Both the position numbers and the translations under genes were made by a program. Below the pieces are notes generated by a model, which was not told where the DNA came from, did not search any database, and saw nothing but the letters and a program-made list of their open reading frames with translations. This document shows, in pieces, positions 11,301 to 21,942 of a stretch of DNA of 64,000 nt (the first letter of the stretch is position 1; each line of letters opens with the position of its first letter). The stretch comes from Parasponia andersonii (lineage: Eukaryota; Streptophyta; Magnoliopsida; Rosales; Cannabaceae). The stretch is from positions 41,485-105,484 of the forward strand of contig JXTB01000287.1 of assembly GCA_002914805.1 (NCBI GenBank). Direction: 5' to 3'.

Positions 11301-12797
11301 AAGATAATGATTAAGTTCAATCTCAATATGAAGAAGATGAAGAGCTTTTGGAAGGATGGTATCGATGATTTTATTTGAATTATTTATAAGTGAAAATTTG
11401 ATTGACATATTAATTACTTTTATATGATTTAAATAGATTGTGCAGTGTACATGCTTAAACTCTTATATTTGTGTAAATGGTTGATAATTTTTACATGACA
11501 AACACTATGCATAAATAATTGAAGTATTTTATCTATATTGGTGATATATTTGAGCTCCAAATGGCATCTTGCTTGAATTCAATTATTATAAACTTTGTCA
11601 TTTTGAATATTTGCGCATGATTTTTCATCCTATAATTTTATGAGAATAAATTTTTGATCAATATTACATATATGGCTCTCATTAACTTTTAAGATTTTGA
11701 ATTGACATTCTTTAAGCTTCAATGATAGTTTAGACTCTATACTAAGATTTTGTGATCTAATGAAGTCTTGTCTTGAATATTTCTCATAGCTTATGTCATA
11801 TCTATAATTTCTATTTATTTTTGAAATTGATATCTCTCATATATGATTGATCTTTTCTTACTTTAGTTATTGACATTTTAATCAAGATTCATATAATAAA
11901 GGGGAGTACATTTATGATTTGCTTATGCTAGATTTGTCATTATCATTTTTTCATGAATTTTGATTTGCTTTATATAGTTAGATGAAAATGAAAAAAAAAA
12001 AAATTATTTCACTGATATGCTTTAATAATTTGAATTTCTTCTCTGCTTTATGATATTATACTTAGAAAAAAATATTTTCAATAGGTGAAATATTAAGACT
12101 TAGAGCTTTTATGATCTTGATCAGATACAATTTCTCTATTTTGAATATGTCATAGTTGTCATATTTATTATTAATAGAGGAATTTTTGTTTAAAAAAAAA
12201 TAAAAATGCTCTTATTTTTACTTTGTCATCATATAGTTGTTCAATCTTATGTTTGATATTATTATTTTTATCTTGAAGATTATTCAATTCTAGATTCCTC
12301 CTTATCTCCTTATTACTTAACTTGTAATAGTATTTTTCATATTGAAAATTGTTTATATATTATCCTTTCATATACTTTTGTCATGAATTTAAATGGAGAG
12401 AGCAATATCGTGAATTAATGTGGGGAGAATCTTATCTCAAAGGGATAGATTCGTTCTTATGAGATATCTAGTTTGAAACTTATTTATGTCCTTTTAACGA
12501 TTTCAAAAGGGGGAGAAAATGTTGATTTATAAATATGAAGAGAAAAAGAAAACATTCATTTATGAGTGTGCATATTTTTAGGGGGAGAACTTTATTTAGC
12601 ACATATTTTTAATTTTCTCATAATATGCTTATGATGCTTAATGGAGTAAAAATGAGGAGCAAATATTTTTACTTTCTCTAGCATATTTTGAGATGAAGTT
12701 TAAAATATGGTAAGGATTAAGATAAACTTGTCAAATTTTGTATTCTCATATCCTTAATGCATATTTTTTTATCTCATTAATCAATATTTATCATCAT
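11301..12797 (+). other. Non-coding 3' interior of element B
   Basis: About 1.5 kb of AT-rich DNA with no open frame and no recognisable RT or RNase H. In SIRE-type elements this position can hold an envelope-like ORF, but none is visible. 'gggggagaa'-type purine blocks recur (about 12510, 12580). Confidence 0.6.
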
Positions 12798-12812
12798 TAA
12801 AAAGGAGAAGAT
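12798..12812 (+). promoter_or_regulatory. Polypurine tract of element B
   Basis: 'taaaaaggagaagat' directly precedes the 3' LTR and is the expected plus-strand cDNA primer. Confidence 0.75.
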
Positions 12813-15800
12813 TGTTGAAAAATTAAAGTTTCAACCTTACTCACTCTTATTTTGAAGATAACAAACATTTGATTTAGTAATAATGATTTAATTTGAGTAT
12901 GTAGTGAAATGACTTTAAAAGTTCTAACTTAAGTTGATCTAAGAATCAAGCTTAAAGATGGATGCATATTGGACTTATTAGAGTCAGGCTTGAAGATGGA
13001 CAATCAAGATATAAGACTATGCTTTGATAGGATATATTTCATATTTAGTTTTATATTTGATTTAGTTTATTGTACATAAATTCTCTTTATATTGACTCAT
13101 ACTTTCAAAAGAATTTTCAAACTATCTTAAGTTTAAAATAGTTATTTTATTTTAGAAGTTTGAAAATAGAAAATAATAGTTCATTTAAATGGGTAAAATA
13201 TTCTTTAATACATGATTTCTTAATTTTAAATAAGTTACAAATATATTTGAAATCATGATTATTTGAACTATGCTAAAAAGAGATTTTCTCTTTGCAAACT
13301 AGACTATTTTGGAATTAACATTTTCTAAATTATTGATAAATATCTTTGAGAAGCCAAAACAAGTTTGCAATAGCCAAAAGATTCTTTTCAAATTGATTTT
13401 CTATATTTTAAAATATTTAAAACAAATTTGGAAGTTTGAATTTAAAAAATGCCAAAATCTGTCAAAATTTGGAAAATGACCAAAAACCTGTCACAATATG
13501 AGAAATGTCAAATATCCTATTAGAATTTGAAAAATGACCAAAAATGGGTTTGGTAGACCAAAACTACTTTTTGTCGACCAATAATGATTTTTTCATCGAC
13601 TAAAAATGAGTTTTGGTCGACAAACAATGATTTTTTTGGTCGACTACTTTTCAAACAGTGGCTAGAAAAGATTGTTGGAGCTAAACTGACGTGTTAGACT
13701 CTAACGACTATATTTCTGATTGACTAACTTTAATTGTGGTCGATCAAACCTTTGGAAAAAAGCTAATAACGGCTATAAATTACTTGTTTCCTTGGATATC
13801 TATTTAAAGAGCCTCATTTGATGTCACTTAATACTTGAGCATGAAGCTAAATTGATATTTATTTCCTCTCAAAGTGTCTTATTTTCATATTAATTACACT
13901 TTAAAATTATATGGAGCTAATGTTAGAGTATCTATTGTGCATTATTCTCAAATCTCTTAAGTCAAAATTTTATTCAATACTTTTGGAAGGTGAGTTCTTG
14001 AGTGTGTTGACTCTTGATTATTGTAAAACTATTTAAGTTACAGTGAGATTAGCACCAGAGTAATAAATAACCCATACATAGGTGAGGTTACTACTAGAGT
14101 TTAAGCAACCCTATTTAGGTGATGTTGTCACAGGAGTCTAAACAACACGTGTGTAGTTAAGGTTATTATCGAAGTCCAAACAAGTCATATATTGGTGAGG
14201 TTGGCACCATTATCTAAATAATTCGTATAGGTAAGGTTAGTACTAGAGTCTAAAAAATCCGTTGTTAGGCATGATAGAGCCAGATTCTAGATAACTGTAA
14301 AGGAGTAGGTGTGCCTATGAAGAATTTACTCTGTCTATACAAGGGTCAGTCAACCCCATAATCTTGATCTGTGACAAGTGATTTTTAATCACTTATTTAG
14401 ATATATTTTTCTGTCTTTTTAGCTAAATTCCTTTACTTTTAACTTAGTTCTTGTGTTTTTATTCATTTTCTTAGGTTTGGACTTGCTGTAAAAATATTTG
14501 AAATAACCAACAAATTGTTGTAAAGGTCCAAAATAGCATTTTTGAGTAGATTCTTAAGTGCCATAGTGCTGTGGAAGTATGCCGCAGTGCTATTGCTTGG
14601 AGGGTTTCACCAGAATGTTCAGCGCTACGACACTGTCCAGCCACCACTGCGGCACTGGCATGTGTATAGGCAATTTCTGGCCAGATTTAACCTAGCCAAT
14701 AAGGAGATATAAGAGGGATCTTTTGGGATCTAAAAGGGACATCTTGGAGGGTAGTTTTTAGACTTTTTGGAAGCTACTTTGAAGGAAAAAGGAGAATGAA
14801 GAGGAGCATATGAAGAGAATATCATCATCCCAAAAGGAGTTCTTCTTCTCTTCCTTTTGTTCTTTTGATGTTGATCATTGTTGGATTTTGTTTGTTCTTT
14901 TATACCATAAACTAAGATTCTTGTCTAGAGGAATGATGTAATTTGACTTAAACCTATGACTTGAATCTCAATGTTGATTTTGTGATTTTCTCATTTGATT
15001 ATTTGTGTTACTCTTGGTTTTATTTCTTCATAATTGATTGGTGACCTTTTGGATGTTGTTGATTGTAGAATTTTGACTTGAGAAATAAAATTGTGAAATT
15101 GGGTTAAGAGTAACACAACCTAGAATTACATTGTGTTTGAGAAAACCTATTTAATCTTCGAAGCTTGCATAAGAGTTATTAGACTTAATGAACTTTTAGT
15201 TCTTCAAATTTTTTAATAGAGATATTAAAATTGAGAATTAAGTATAGTTTTCTATTTAATCTTGAAAAAGATAGTAGAATTACTTAAGGGTTCTAGCTTA
15301 TAATTACTTTGGAATTGAGTTAGAGTGGCATTGAGAATTGAAGGACATAGGCGATAGTCAAGTAAAATTAAACCTTTAGCTTTTTTATCATATTGTTACC
15401 TCTTTTACTACATTTTATCTTGCCTTAGTTACCAATTGATCTTTAAATTTTATTTTAATTTTAGTTTAGTCATCCAAACACCTCTATTTAATCGAATTAT
15501 CTAGATAAAATTAGGATTACTCAATTACGGTACTTAGTGAAATTTAATTTCAATTTCTATCAATTTGACAACTCTATTTACTATTTTACTACAAAACTTG
15601 ACACTATATACTTGCAGTATAATTTGCATATGTACTCTTAATGTAACAATCTGAGAGTGAAAAACTCAAAGCAAGTTACCGAGAGTTTGGGACGTAGGCA
15701 AACTATCGAGTTTGTCGAAACTCGTAAAAACTGAGTTTGTATTTTCTCTATTCCTGTACTCTTTATTTTATTGTAAGCTATTTTATTGAGTGTTTGGTAT

Positions 15801-15969
15801 ATATTTTGCTTAATTTTTTTGATATTATTACTGTATGCTTTGTATTATTGTTCATTTAGCTTCAAAGTTAGAAATAGTGATCAATGGTTTTGTATAGTTG
15901 AAAAGTTTCTGAAAAAGTTTTAAAACTCAATTTACCTCTCTTTTTTGGGCTGTCAATCTTGGTCTAATA
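12813..15969 (+). repeat. 3' LTR of element B, split by a solo LTR
   Basis: It starts TGTTGAAAAATTAAAG and ends CTAATA. Removing 14372-15648 and one TSD copy leaves about 1875 bp, close to the 1850 bp of the 5' LTR. The two LTRs share the minisatellite, the TATA region and the GGTCGACC-like blocks, with many point differences, so the insertion is old. Confidence 0.87.
14372..15648 (+). mobile_element. Solo LTR J (1277 bp) inside the 3' LTR of element B
   Basis: It runs from TGACAAGTGATTT to TGTAACA, flanked by an exact 5-bp TSD, ATCTG (14367-14371 and 15649-15653). Its start, a 'tgctgtggaagtatgccgc' type block and the overall plan resemble the LTRs of element C (TGATGAGTGATTAATTCAC start), so it is probably a related Athila-like family. 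No interior is present, the usual result of LTR-LTR recombination. Confidence 0.85.
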
Positions 15970-16409
15970 GTCATCACTGTCAAGGATTCCACTTTCATAT
16001 CTCATCTAACAACCCGGTTGAATAAGGAATTCTCCTTCAAAGACGTGGGCAATCTTTTGTATTTTTTGGGCATTAAAGTCGAGCAATTATCAAATGGCCT
16101 CTTACATACTTGGACCAAATATACCCATGATCTCTTAGCCAAAGCACAAATGCTTGATGCTACAAATACTCATCCAACTGATCCTACCACATACTAACAG
16201 CTTTGTAGTTCTATTCAATATTTACTTTTACTCATTACGACATCACCTATGCTATAAACTTGGTTTGTCAACACTTCCAAATTCTAACCATGAATGACCT
16301 TCGAGTTGTCAAGTGCATTTTTAGATATGTCAAGGGAACTGTCACTTTTGGTATTTAGTATTTGTCTCAAAAATCTAAATGCTTTTTGTGATGTAGATTG
16401 GGTTGGTTG
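15970..16409 (+). pseudogene. Copia E piece 2: RT C-terminus to early RNase H
   Basis: This continues piece 1 directly after element B. FKDVGNL...YFLGIKVEQL (about 16035-16090) and TKYTHDLLAKAQM are the RT C-terminal blocks of Ale-like copia elements. DLRVVKCIFRYVKGTVTFG (about 16285-16350) is the RNase H entry. It ends at the DW-V-G codons of RNase H, where element A is inserted. Several stops are present. Confidence 0.87.
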
Positions 16410-18325
16410 TGTGGTGCCCAAGATTCTTACATGTATATTAAGCTAATAATAAACAGGTTCTAATTACATATTAGGCATCCAGAAGTCGTTAAAACTAGTA
16501 TCATAGTAACATGCTCATTCATTATGTTATGTGCATTTACATACATGTTATTACACTAATAATTGTCGAAGTGTCCTAATACAGTGTAAAGGTTTAATAC
16601 CCTCAGAGAGAGAGAGCTCAGTGTGCTAAAAGAACAAAGAATATAATTATGAAAGTAATACTATGTTTGCATTGTTAGTTGGAGTGCAATTGACTAATTT
16701 GTATACTTAATGATTGGTTATAGGGCTAGGTTCCATCAAATTACAATAAGATTGGCCATATAGGCTCATAAGTCAAAGTATGACAAGTTTTCATTTTCTA
16801 AGGTAGGATTCACCAACTTTGGCTACACTTGGATGTATAGGAGTGACAAACAATGTAGTGACTATTGTAAGGATGTTTTAGAGCTGGACACATGGAAAGT
16901 AATATGTAAAATACCCAAAATACCCCTTTGAATTTAAGTTATACCTTTTCTTAGCCATTAAGTGTTGATTTTGGGTTAAATTTGGTTATTTGCTTTCCCT
17001 TTCTCTCCATCCATGACCTAAAGCTCTCCAATGCCTTTTCTGACTTCTCTCAACTTCCCAAAAAAATTTCCAAGAGTTTCCAAATGGTAGAACTCAAATT
17101 GAAGCCCTAGAAAGCAAGATACACCAAAACTAGTCAAGGTAATTCTATTAAGTTCTTCTTTCTAGGTCTTGTCCTTTAATTTACATTCTCTGCTTGTTAC
17201 CACTTAAATAATGGTTTCTTTAGGTCTTCTTAAGTCCAAAAATATAATTCTAAGCCTAGAGAATCAGTTTGGTGGAGACAGAAGGCAAGAACTGTAACAA
17301 AAGCTCGAAGTAGTCAAAGTAAGTATTATGTATGATTTTGAACTTATAGTTAATTTCTTTTGTGTTAGCCCTTAAAACAAAGCAATTATTTGATTAATAA
17401 TGGTCCTAGAAACCCTTATATATTGCTGAAATATAGAATTTAAGTAGAGAATGCAAGTTACACCAAGAGCCCTAATTTATTAATTGTGTATTCAAGTGTT
17501 TCATACTAGTCTATCGGAGCTGGGTAGATAAGTCAGTTGATGCAGACTCTCGCGTTGAAGCGGGACTTGCGGATCTTATGATTTGTCTCGTTGAAGCGGG
17601 ACAATATTAGTGTGGTATGGGATGCCCCTTTGATGAGGGAAGGAGTTTTTAAAAACCTCACACGATGGCCACACCTTATTTTTATTCTTGGCCAGAGTCT
17701 CCGCCTAATGTTATCACGGCCTATCAACTTACGCGGCAAGTAATATGCTAAGGGGCCCAACCATGAATAATTTTTAAGGAAATTGCATGGACTCAATTGT
17801 TTAAGAAAGAAAAGGGTGCAATGCAAACTTTATGAGATTTTACAACATACATAAGCATGCATAGTTTTTAATTACTGAGCTTTAGCTCATTTTAATCTTG
17901 TGATGCAGATGAGGAGGCACATTTTGGTCTTAAGTTACTAGGTGCATAGCTTGCATTTTTTCGCTATAATCATATAGATATAGACGAGCTTGACCTATGG
18001 GCGACATTTTTGTTTTAAGATATTTTTATGTAATGTAAATACTACTGCTGATGGCAAAATAGACTGGTGAAAACCTCTTTTAATCGTACATTTTGTAATG
18101 TAAATACTACTGCTGATGACAAAATAGACTGGTGAAAACTTTTTTTAATCATACATTTTGTAAAGACATTTTTAACAAGAAATGCCATGCAGTTGCTTTT
18201 ATTTAAAGGTTTTAGAGAGTTCAAAATTGCCCACCTTTTTATCAAATAAAGATATGGTATAACAAAGAATAGTACTTCATAGTTTGACTATATATAACAA
18301 TATGGTTAAACTGGGGGGTGTAACA
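16410..18325 (+). repeat. 5' LTR of element A (1916 bp)
   Basis: It is closely similar to the 3' LTR but lacks the stretch matching 23024-23878. It contains a 65-bp tandem duplication (18030-18094 and 18095-18159) that is also present in the 3' LTR (24362-24491), so the duplication predates this insertion. A (GA)n block lies at 16606-16616. Confidence 0.9.
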
Positions 18326-18345
18326 GGATTAGTATCAGAACGGAG
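18326..18345 (+). promoter_or_regulatory. Primer binding site of element A, degraded
   Basis: 'attagtatcagaacg' follows the LTR. The tRNA-iMet type PBS is ATTGGTATCAGAGC, with G-to-A changes at two sites. Confidence 0.75.
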
Positions 18346-18499
18346 GTTCAATCGTCTCTGAAGACTGCCTACATATGTATGATCATATGACAAGAAGCTT
18401 AGTCAACCAGTAAGTTTTAATTTCCTGTGTTAGCATTAAATTTGATGCCATATGTTATGTCTTTATTATTGGCTATTATGGATGGATATAAGTGAAATG

Positions 18500-19290
18500 A
18501 CAACTATACAGGGAGTCATGCCAAGGGCTAAGGGTCAAACTAGTGAGCGAAGGGATGATAAGACTAGTACTACTGAAAATGAGATCAACAAGGATATTGT
18601 TATAGAAAGGTTAACAGAGTTTGTTAAGACATAAGTAAGATAGTTAGAAAGGCTTATAGAAAGAGAAGAAAGGCATGGAGCTCAAGCACTACCATAGGCC
18701 ATAGTTAGACAAGAAAATTATAAAGCTGCTTGTGAGAGGTTTAGAAAGAATAAGCCTCCAGCTTTCAAGGGTGAAACTGATCCACTGCTGGCAGAAGAGT
18801 GGGTTAGGTGTATTGAGGGTATTTTCGATTACATTGGAATCCCTGATGAGGAAAAAGTTTCATGTGCCACTTTTATGTTCTAGATGGATGCTAGATACTG
18901 GTGGGATTCTATGAAGTCCATCACAGATACTACCAAGCTTACTTGGGAGCATTTTAAGGAAATATTCTACAAAAAATATTTTAGCAATGCACATAGGATG
19001 TTGAAGGCTGATGAGTTTGTTAATCTAAATAGGGAGGTATGTCTGTTAGTGACTATATAAAAAAATTTGAAGAGTTATCCCGATTTGCTCCACACATGGT
19101 GAGTTCAAATGAGCTAAAAGTAAACTAGTTCCTCTAAGGCCTCAAGGCAGAAATTTGTAGTGATGTTAAAATATTTGCTCATAAAGATATGCCATATTTT
19201 GAGGTTGCAGACAACGCTCTTAAAGCAGAAGAGACCGAGAAAGGGTTATAAGAGCTCAGGAAATTCGTAGGAATATTAATACGGCAAGCT
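18500..19290 (+). pseudogene. Gypsy gag of element A
   Basis: From about 18515 the frame reads MPRAKGQ...NEINKDIVIERLTEFV, stops, and continues as YKAACERFRKNKPPAFKGETDP with AEEWVRCIEGIF (about 18720-18830). This is the retrotransposon Gag (PF03732-type) start, where a plant gypsy capsid reads 'PPTFxGxxDP...AExWL'. It goes on with ARYWWD (about 18890) and LTWEHFKEIFYKKYF (about 18940-18985), the conserved capsid motif. Several stops and shifts occur after 19040. No zinc knuckle is seen before the sequence jumps into RT near 19290. Confidence 0.85.
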
Positions 19291-20511
19291 AAATAAGGTC
19301 ACAATCAAAAACAAGTATCCACTTCCCAGAATTGATGATCTGTTTGATCAATTGTAAGGAGCTTCTGTGTTTTCAAAGATTGACTTAAGATCAGGATACC
19401 ATCAGTTAAAAGTTAAGGAGGAAGATATTCCAAAAATAGCTTTCAAAACTAGGTATGGACATTATGAGTTTTTAATAATGCCCTTTCGATTAACTAATGC
19501 CCTAGCTGCTTTCATTGACATGATGAATTGAGTGTTTAAGGATTTCCTAGATAAATTCGTTATAGTTTTCAACGATGATATTTTGATTTACTCACTCTCA
19601 AGAGACGAGCATGTGGGACATTTGAAGACTGTATTGAGAATTCTTAGGGAAAAGTAGCTGTATGCTAAGTTTAAGAAGTGCAAAATCTGGTTAGAGAAAG
19701 TTATCTTCCTTGGTCATGTGGTTTCTGAAAATGGTATTTCTGTGGATCTAACGAAAGTTGAAGCTGTGAGCAATTGGCCAAGACCTACAAATGTTTCTGA
19801 GATTTGTAGTTTCTTGGGATTAGCAGGTTATTATAGACATTTTGTTGAAGGTTTCTCGAAGCTGGCTTCTCCATTGACTCATTTAACAAGGAACAATGTG
19901 AAGTTTCACTGGAATAAAAATTGTGAAAGGAGTTTTGGGGAATTGAAGCATCGTTTGATAACAACCCTATACTTTCAATACCATCCAAATCAAGAGGATT
20001 TGTTGTTTATAGTGATGCCTCAAAGAATGGTCTAGGATGTGTTCTAATGCAAAATGGTAAAGTCATTGCTTATGCCTTTAGGCAATTGAAGGAATATGAA
20101 AAGAAGTATCCTACTCATATTTTAGAGCTAGCAATAGTTGTCTTTGCACTGAAAATTTGGAGACACTATCTCTATGAGGAGAAGTGTGAGATCTACATAG
20201 ATCGCAAGAGTTTAAAGTACTTCTTTACCCAAAAAGAACTGAATATGAGACAAAGAAGATGGCTTGAACTAGTGAAAGATTATGACTGTGAGATTCACTA
20301 TCATTCAGGAAAAGCTAATGTGGTTGCCGATGCTCTAAGTAGGAAATCATTGGCTACTATGACTGTTAAGCATGTTGATATGAAATATCTTTTAATAGAT
20401 TTATATAAGTTAGAGTTAGAGATTATGCCTACCGGTTTAACAGAAAGATTGGCAGCTCTTACTCTTCAACCAAAAATTTTAGAGAGAAAATCAAGCAAGG
20501 CTAGAATATGA
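19290..20511 (+). pseudogene. Gypsy RT and RNase H of element A, RT N-terminus deleted
   Basis: The reading enters at [17 protein letters not shown] (about 19300-19350), so the protease and about the first 60 residues of RT are missing. [23 protein letters not shown] and an F-N-D-D catalytic box (about 19570) follow; intact RT has F-I-D-D, and the two aspartates remain. The RT thumb and connection ([22 protein letters not shown]) lie at 19700-19850, and RNase H at 19990-20340. The RNase H has [15 protein letters not shown], an E-L-A-I-V-V-F block and [17 protein letters not shown] frameshift near 19965 splits RNase H. It is recognisably a Tekay/Del-type chromovirus. Confidence 0.9.
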
Positions 20512-20589
20512 ATCCCTATATGATGAATTTAAAGAGTGAGATAGAATCTGGAAAGTAGATGGCCTTCTAGATTTCTAGTGATGGTGTAA

Positions 20590-21900
20590 TCAGATATGGA
20601 AATAGATTGTGTGTGCCTGGTGGAATTGTTAGGAAGGAGATATTGACGGAAGCTCATACCACTCCCTACTTTGTGCATCCTGGTAGTACAAAGATGTATA
20701 GAGACTTAAAGGTGTATTACTGGTGGCCTGGTATGAAGAAAAATATGGTTGAGTTTGTAGAGCAGTGTCTCACGTGTCAACAAGTCAAAGCTGAACATCG
20801 AAGACCTACTGAAAAATTAAAGCCTTTGAACATACCCCAATGCAAATGGGAAGAGATTGCTATGGATCTTATTGTTAGACTTCCTAAGACAACTAAGGGA
20901 CATGATGCTATTTGGGTGATTGTGGATAGATATACCAAATCAGCTCATTTTCTTCAAGTTAGAATAACCTATAACTTGGACCTATTTGCTTGGTTATATG
21001 TTCAAGAGATTATGAGATTACGTGGTGTTCCAAAAGTTATCATTTCTGATCGAGATTCTAGATTTACTTCAAAATTTTGGAGGAGTGTCCAAGAGGCAAT
21101 GGGTACAAAATTAGCATTTAGTACAGCTTTTCATCCTCAAACTAATGGGCAATTAGAGAGAACTATATAGACTCTTGAAGACATGCTCAGAGCTTGTGTG
21201 TTGGATTTCCATGGATCTTGGAGCAAATACTTGCCACTTATAGAATTTGCTTACAATAACAGTTACCAAGCTTCCATTGAAATACCCCCATATGAAGCAT
21301 AATATGGAAGAAAGTGCAGATTTCCTATTCATTGGGATGAGATGGGAGAGGGAAAATTTCTTAGTCTAAAACTGATAAGAGAGACAAATGAGGCAACAGA
21401 AAAGACTCAAAAAAGTACACTAGCTACTCAAAATAGACAGAAATATTATTCAAATCCTCAAAGAAAAAAACTAGAATTTGACGTTGGAGATAATGTATTT
21501 CTGAAGGTTGCTCCTATGAAAGGAATCATTAGGTTTGGGAAGAAAGGAAAGCTAAGTCCCAGATATGTAGGTCCTTTCGAGATACTCGACAAAGTTAGAG
21601 ATGTTATCCATAGACTTACTTTGCTGCCATCATTATCGAATGTACACAATATATTTCATGTTTCTATGTTAAGAAGGTACATTTCAAATCCTTCACATGT
21701 TCTGAATTTTGAGCAATTGGAGCTAAATCAAGACATGAGTTAACGAGGAACATCCAGTGAAGATTTTGGATAGAAAAGATAAAAAACTTAGAAACAAGAA
21801 AATCCCATTAGTCAAAGTACTATGGAAGAGCCATGAAGTGGAAGAGGCCACATGGGAAAGAGAAGAAGAGAAGAAAATTAAGTATCCATACTTATTTGGG
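20590..21900 (+). pseudogene. Gypsy integrase of element A with chromovirus C-terminus
   Basis: The zinc-binding region is intact: EAHTTPYFVHPGSTKMYRDL then EQCLTCQQVK, giving H-H-C-C (about 20650-20790). The catalytic core keeps MDLIV, ISDRDSRFTS (about 21045-21070) and a QLER glutamate (about 21150); a stop follows near 21168. The frame resumes with [11 protein letters not shown], and a GPFEIL / FHVSMLRRY block (21342-21743) is the GPY/F module. After a frameshift near 21740 a chromodomain-like tail reads VKVLWKSHEVEEATWE and YPYLF. Such tails direct chromoviruses to heterochromatin. The upstream junction with RNase H is frame-broken. Confidence 0.9.
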
Positions 21901-21928
21901 TAAGCAAATTTCGAGAACAAAATTTTAT

Positions 21929-21942
21929 AAAGAGGGGAGAAT
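21929..21942 (+). promoter_or_regulatory. Polypurine tract of element A
   Basis: 'aaagaggggagaat' sits immediately before the 3' LTR. Confidence 0.8.

Larger units (their letters stand above)
7500..15969 (+). mobile_element. Element B: SIRE-like copia with RT deleted, inserted in copia E
   Basis: Both LTRs (7500-9349, 12813-15969), a PBS and a polypurine tract are present. The 5-bp TSD GTCAT (7495-7499 and 15970-15974) is exact and lies within the YVDD-coding region of E. The interior has a gag, a protease scrap and an integrase C-terminal scrap. It then runs for about 1.5 kb without coding sequence; RT and RNase H are absent, so the element is non-autonomous. The outermost bases are mutated (TATT for TGTT, AATA for AACA). 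Confidence 0.88.

Noticed and set aside
17533-17826. 97-residue minus-strand open frame, with a shorter near-copy at 23902-24093
   Set aside because: It lies in the antisense of the family-A LTR and occurs in both LTRs only because the LTRs are copies. No domain and no start context.
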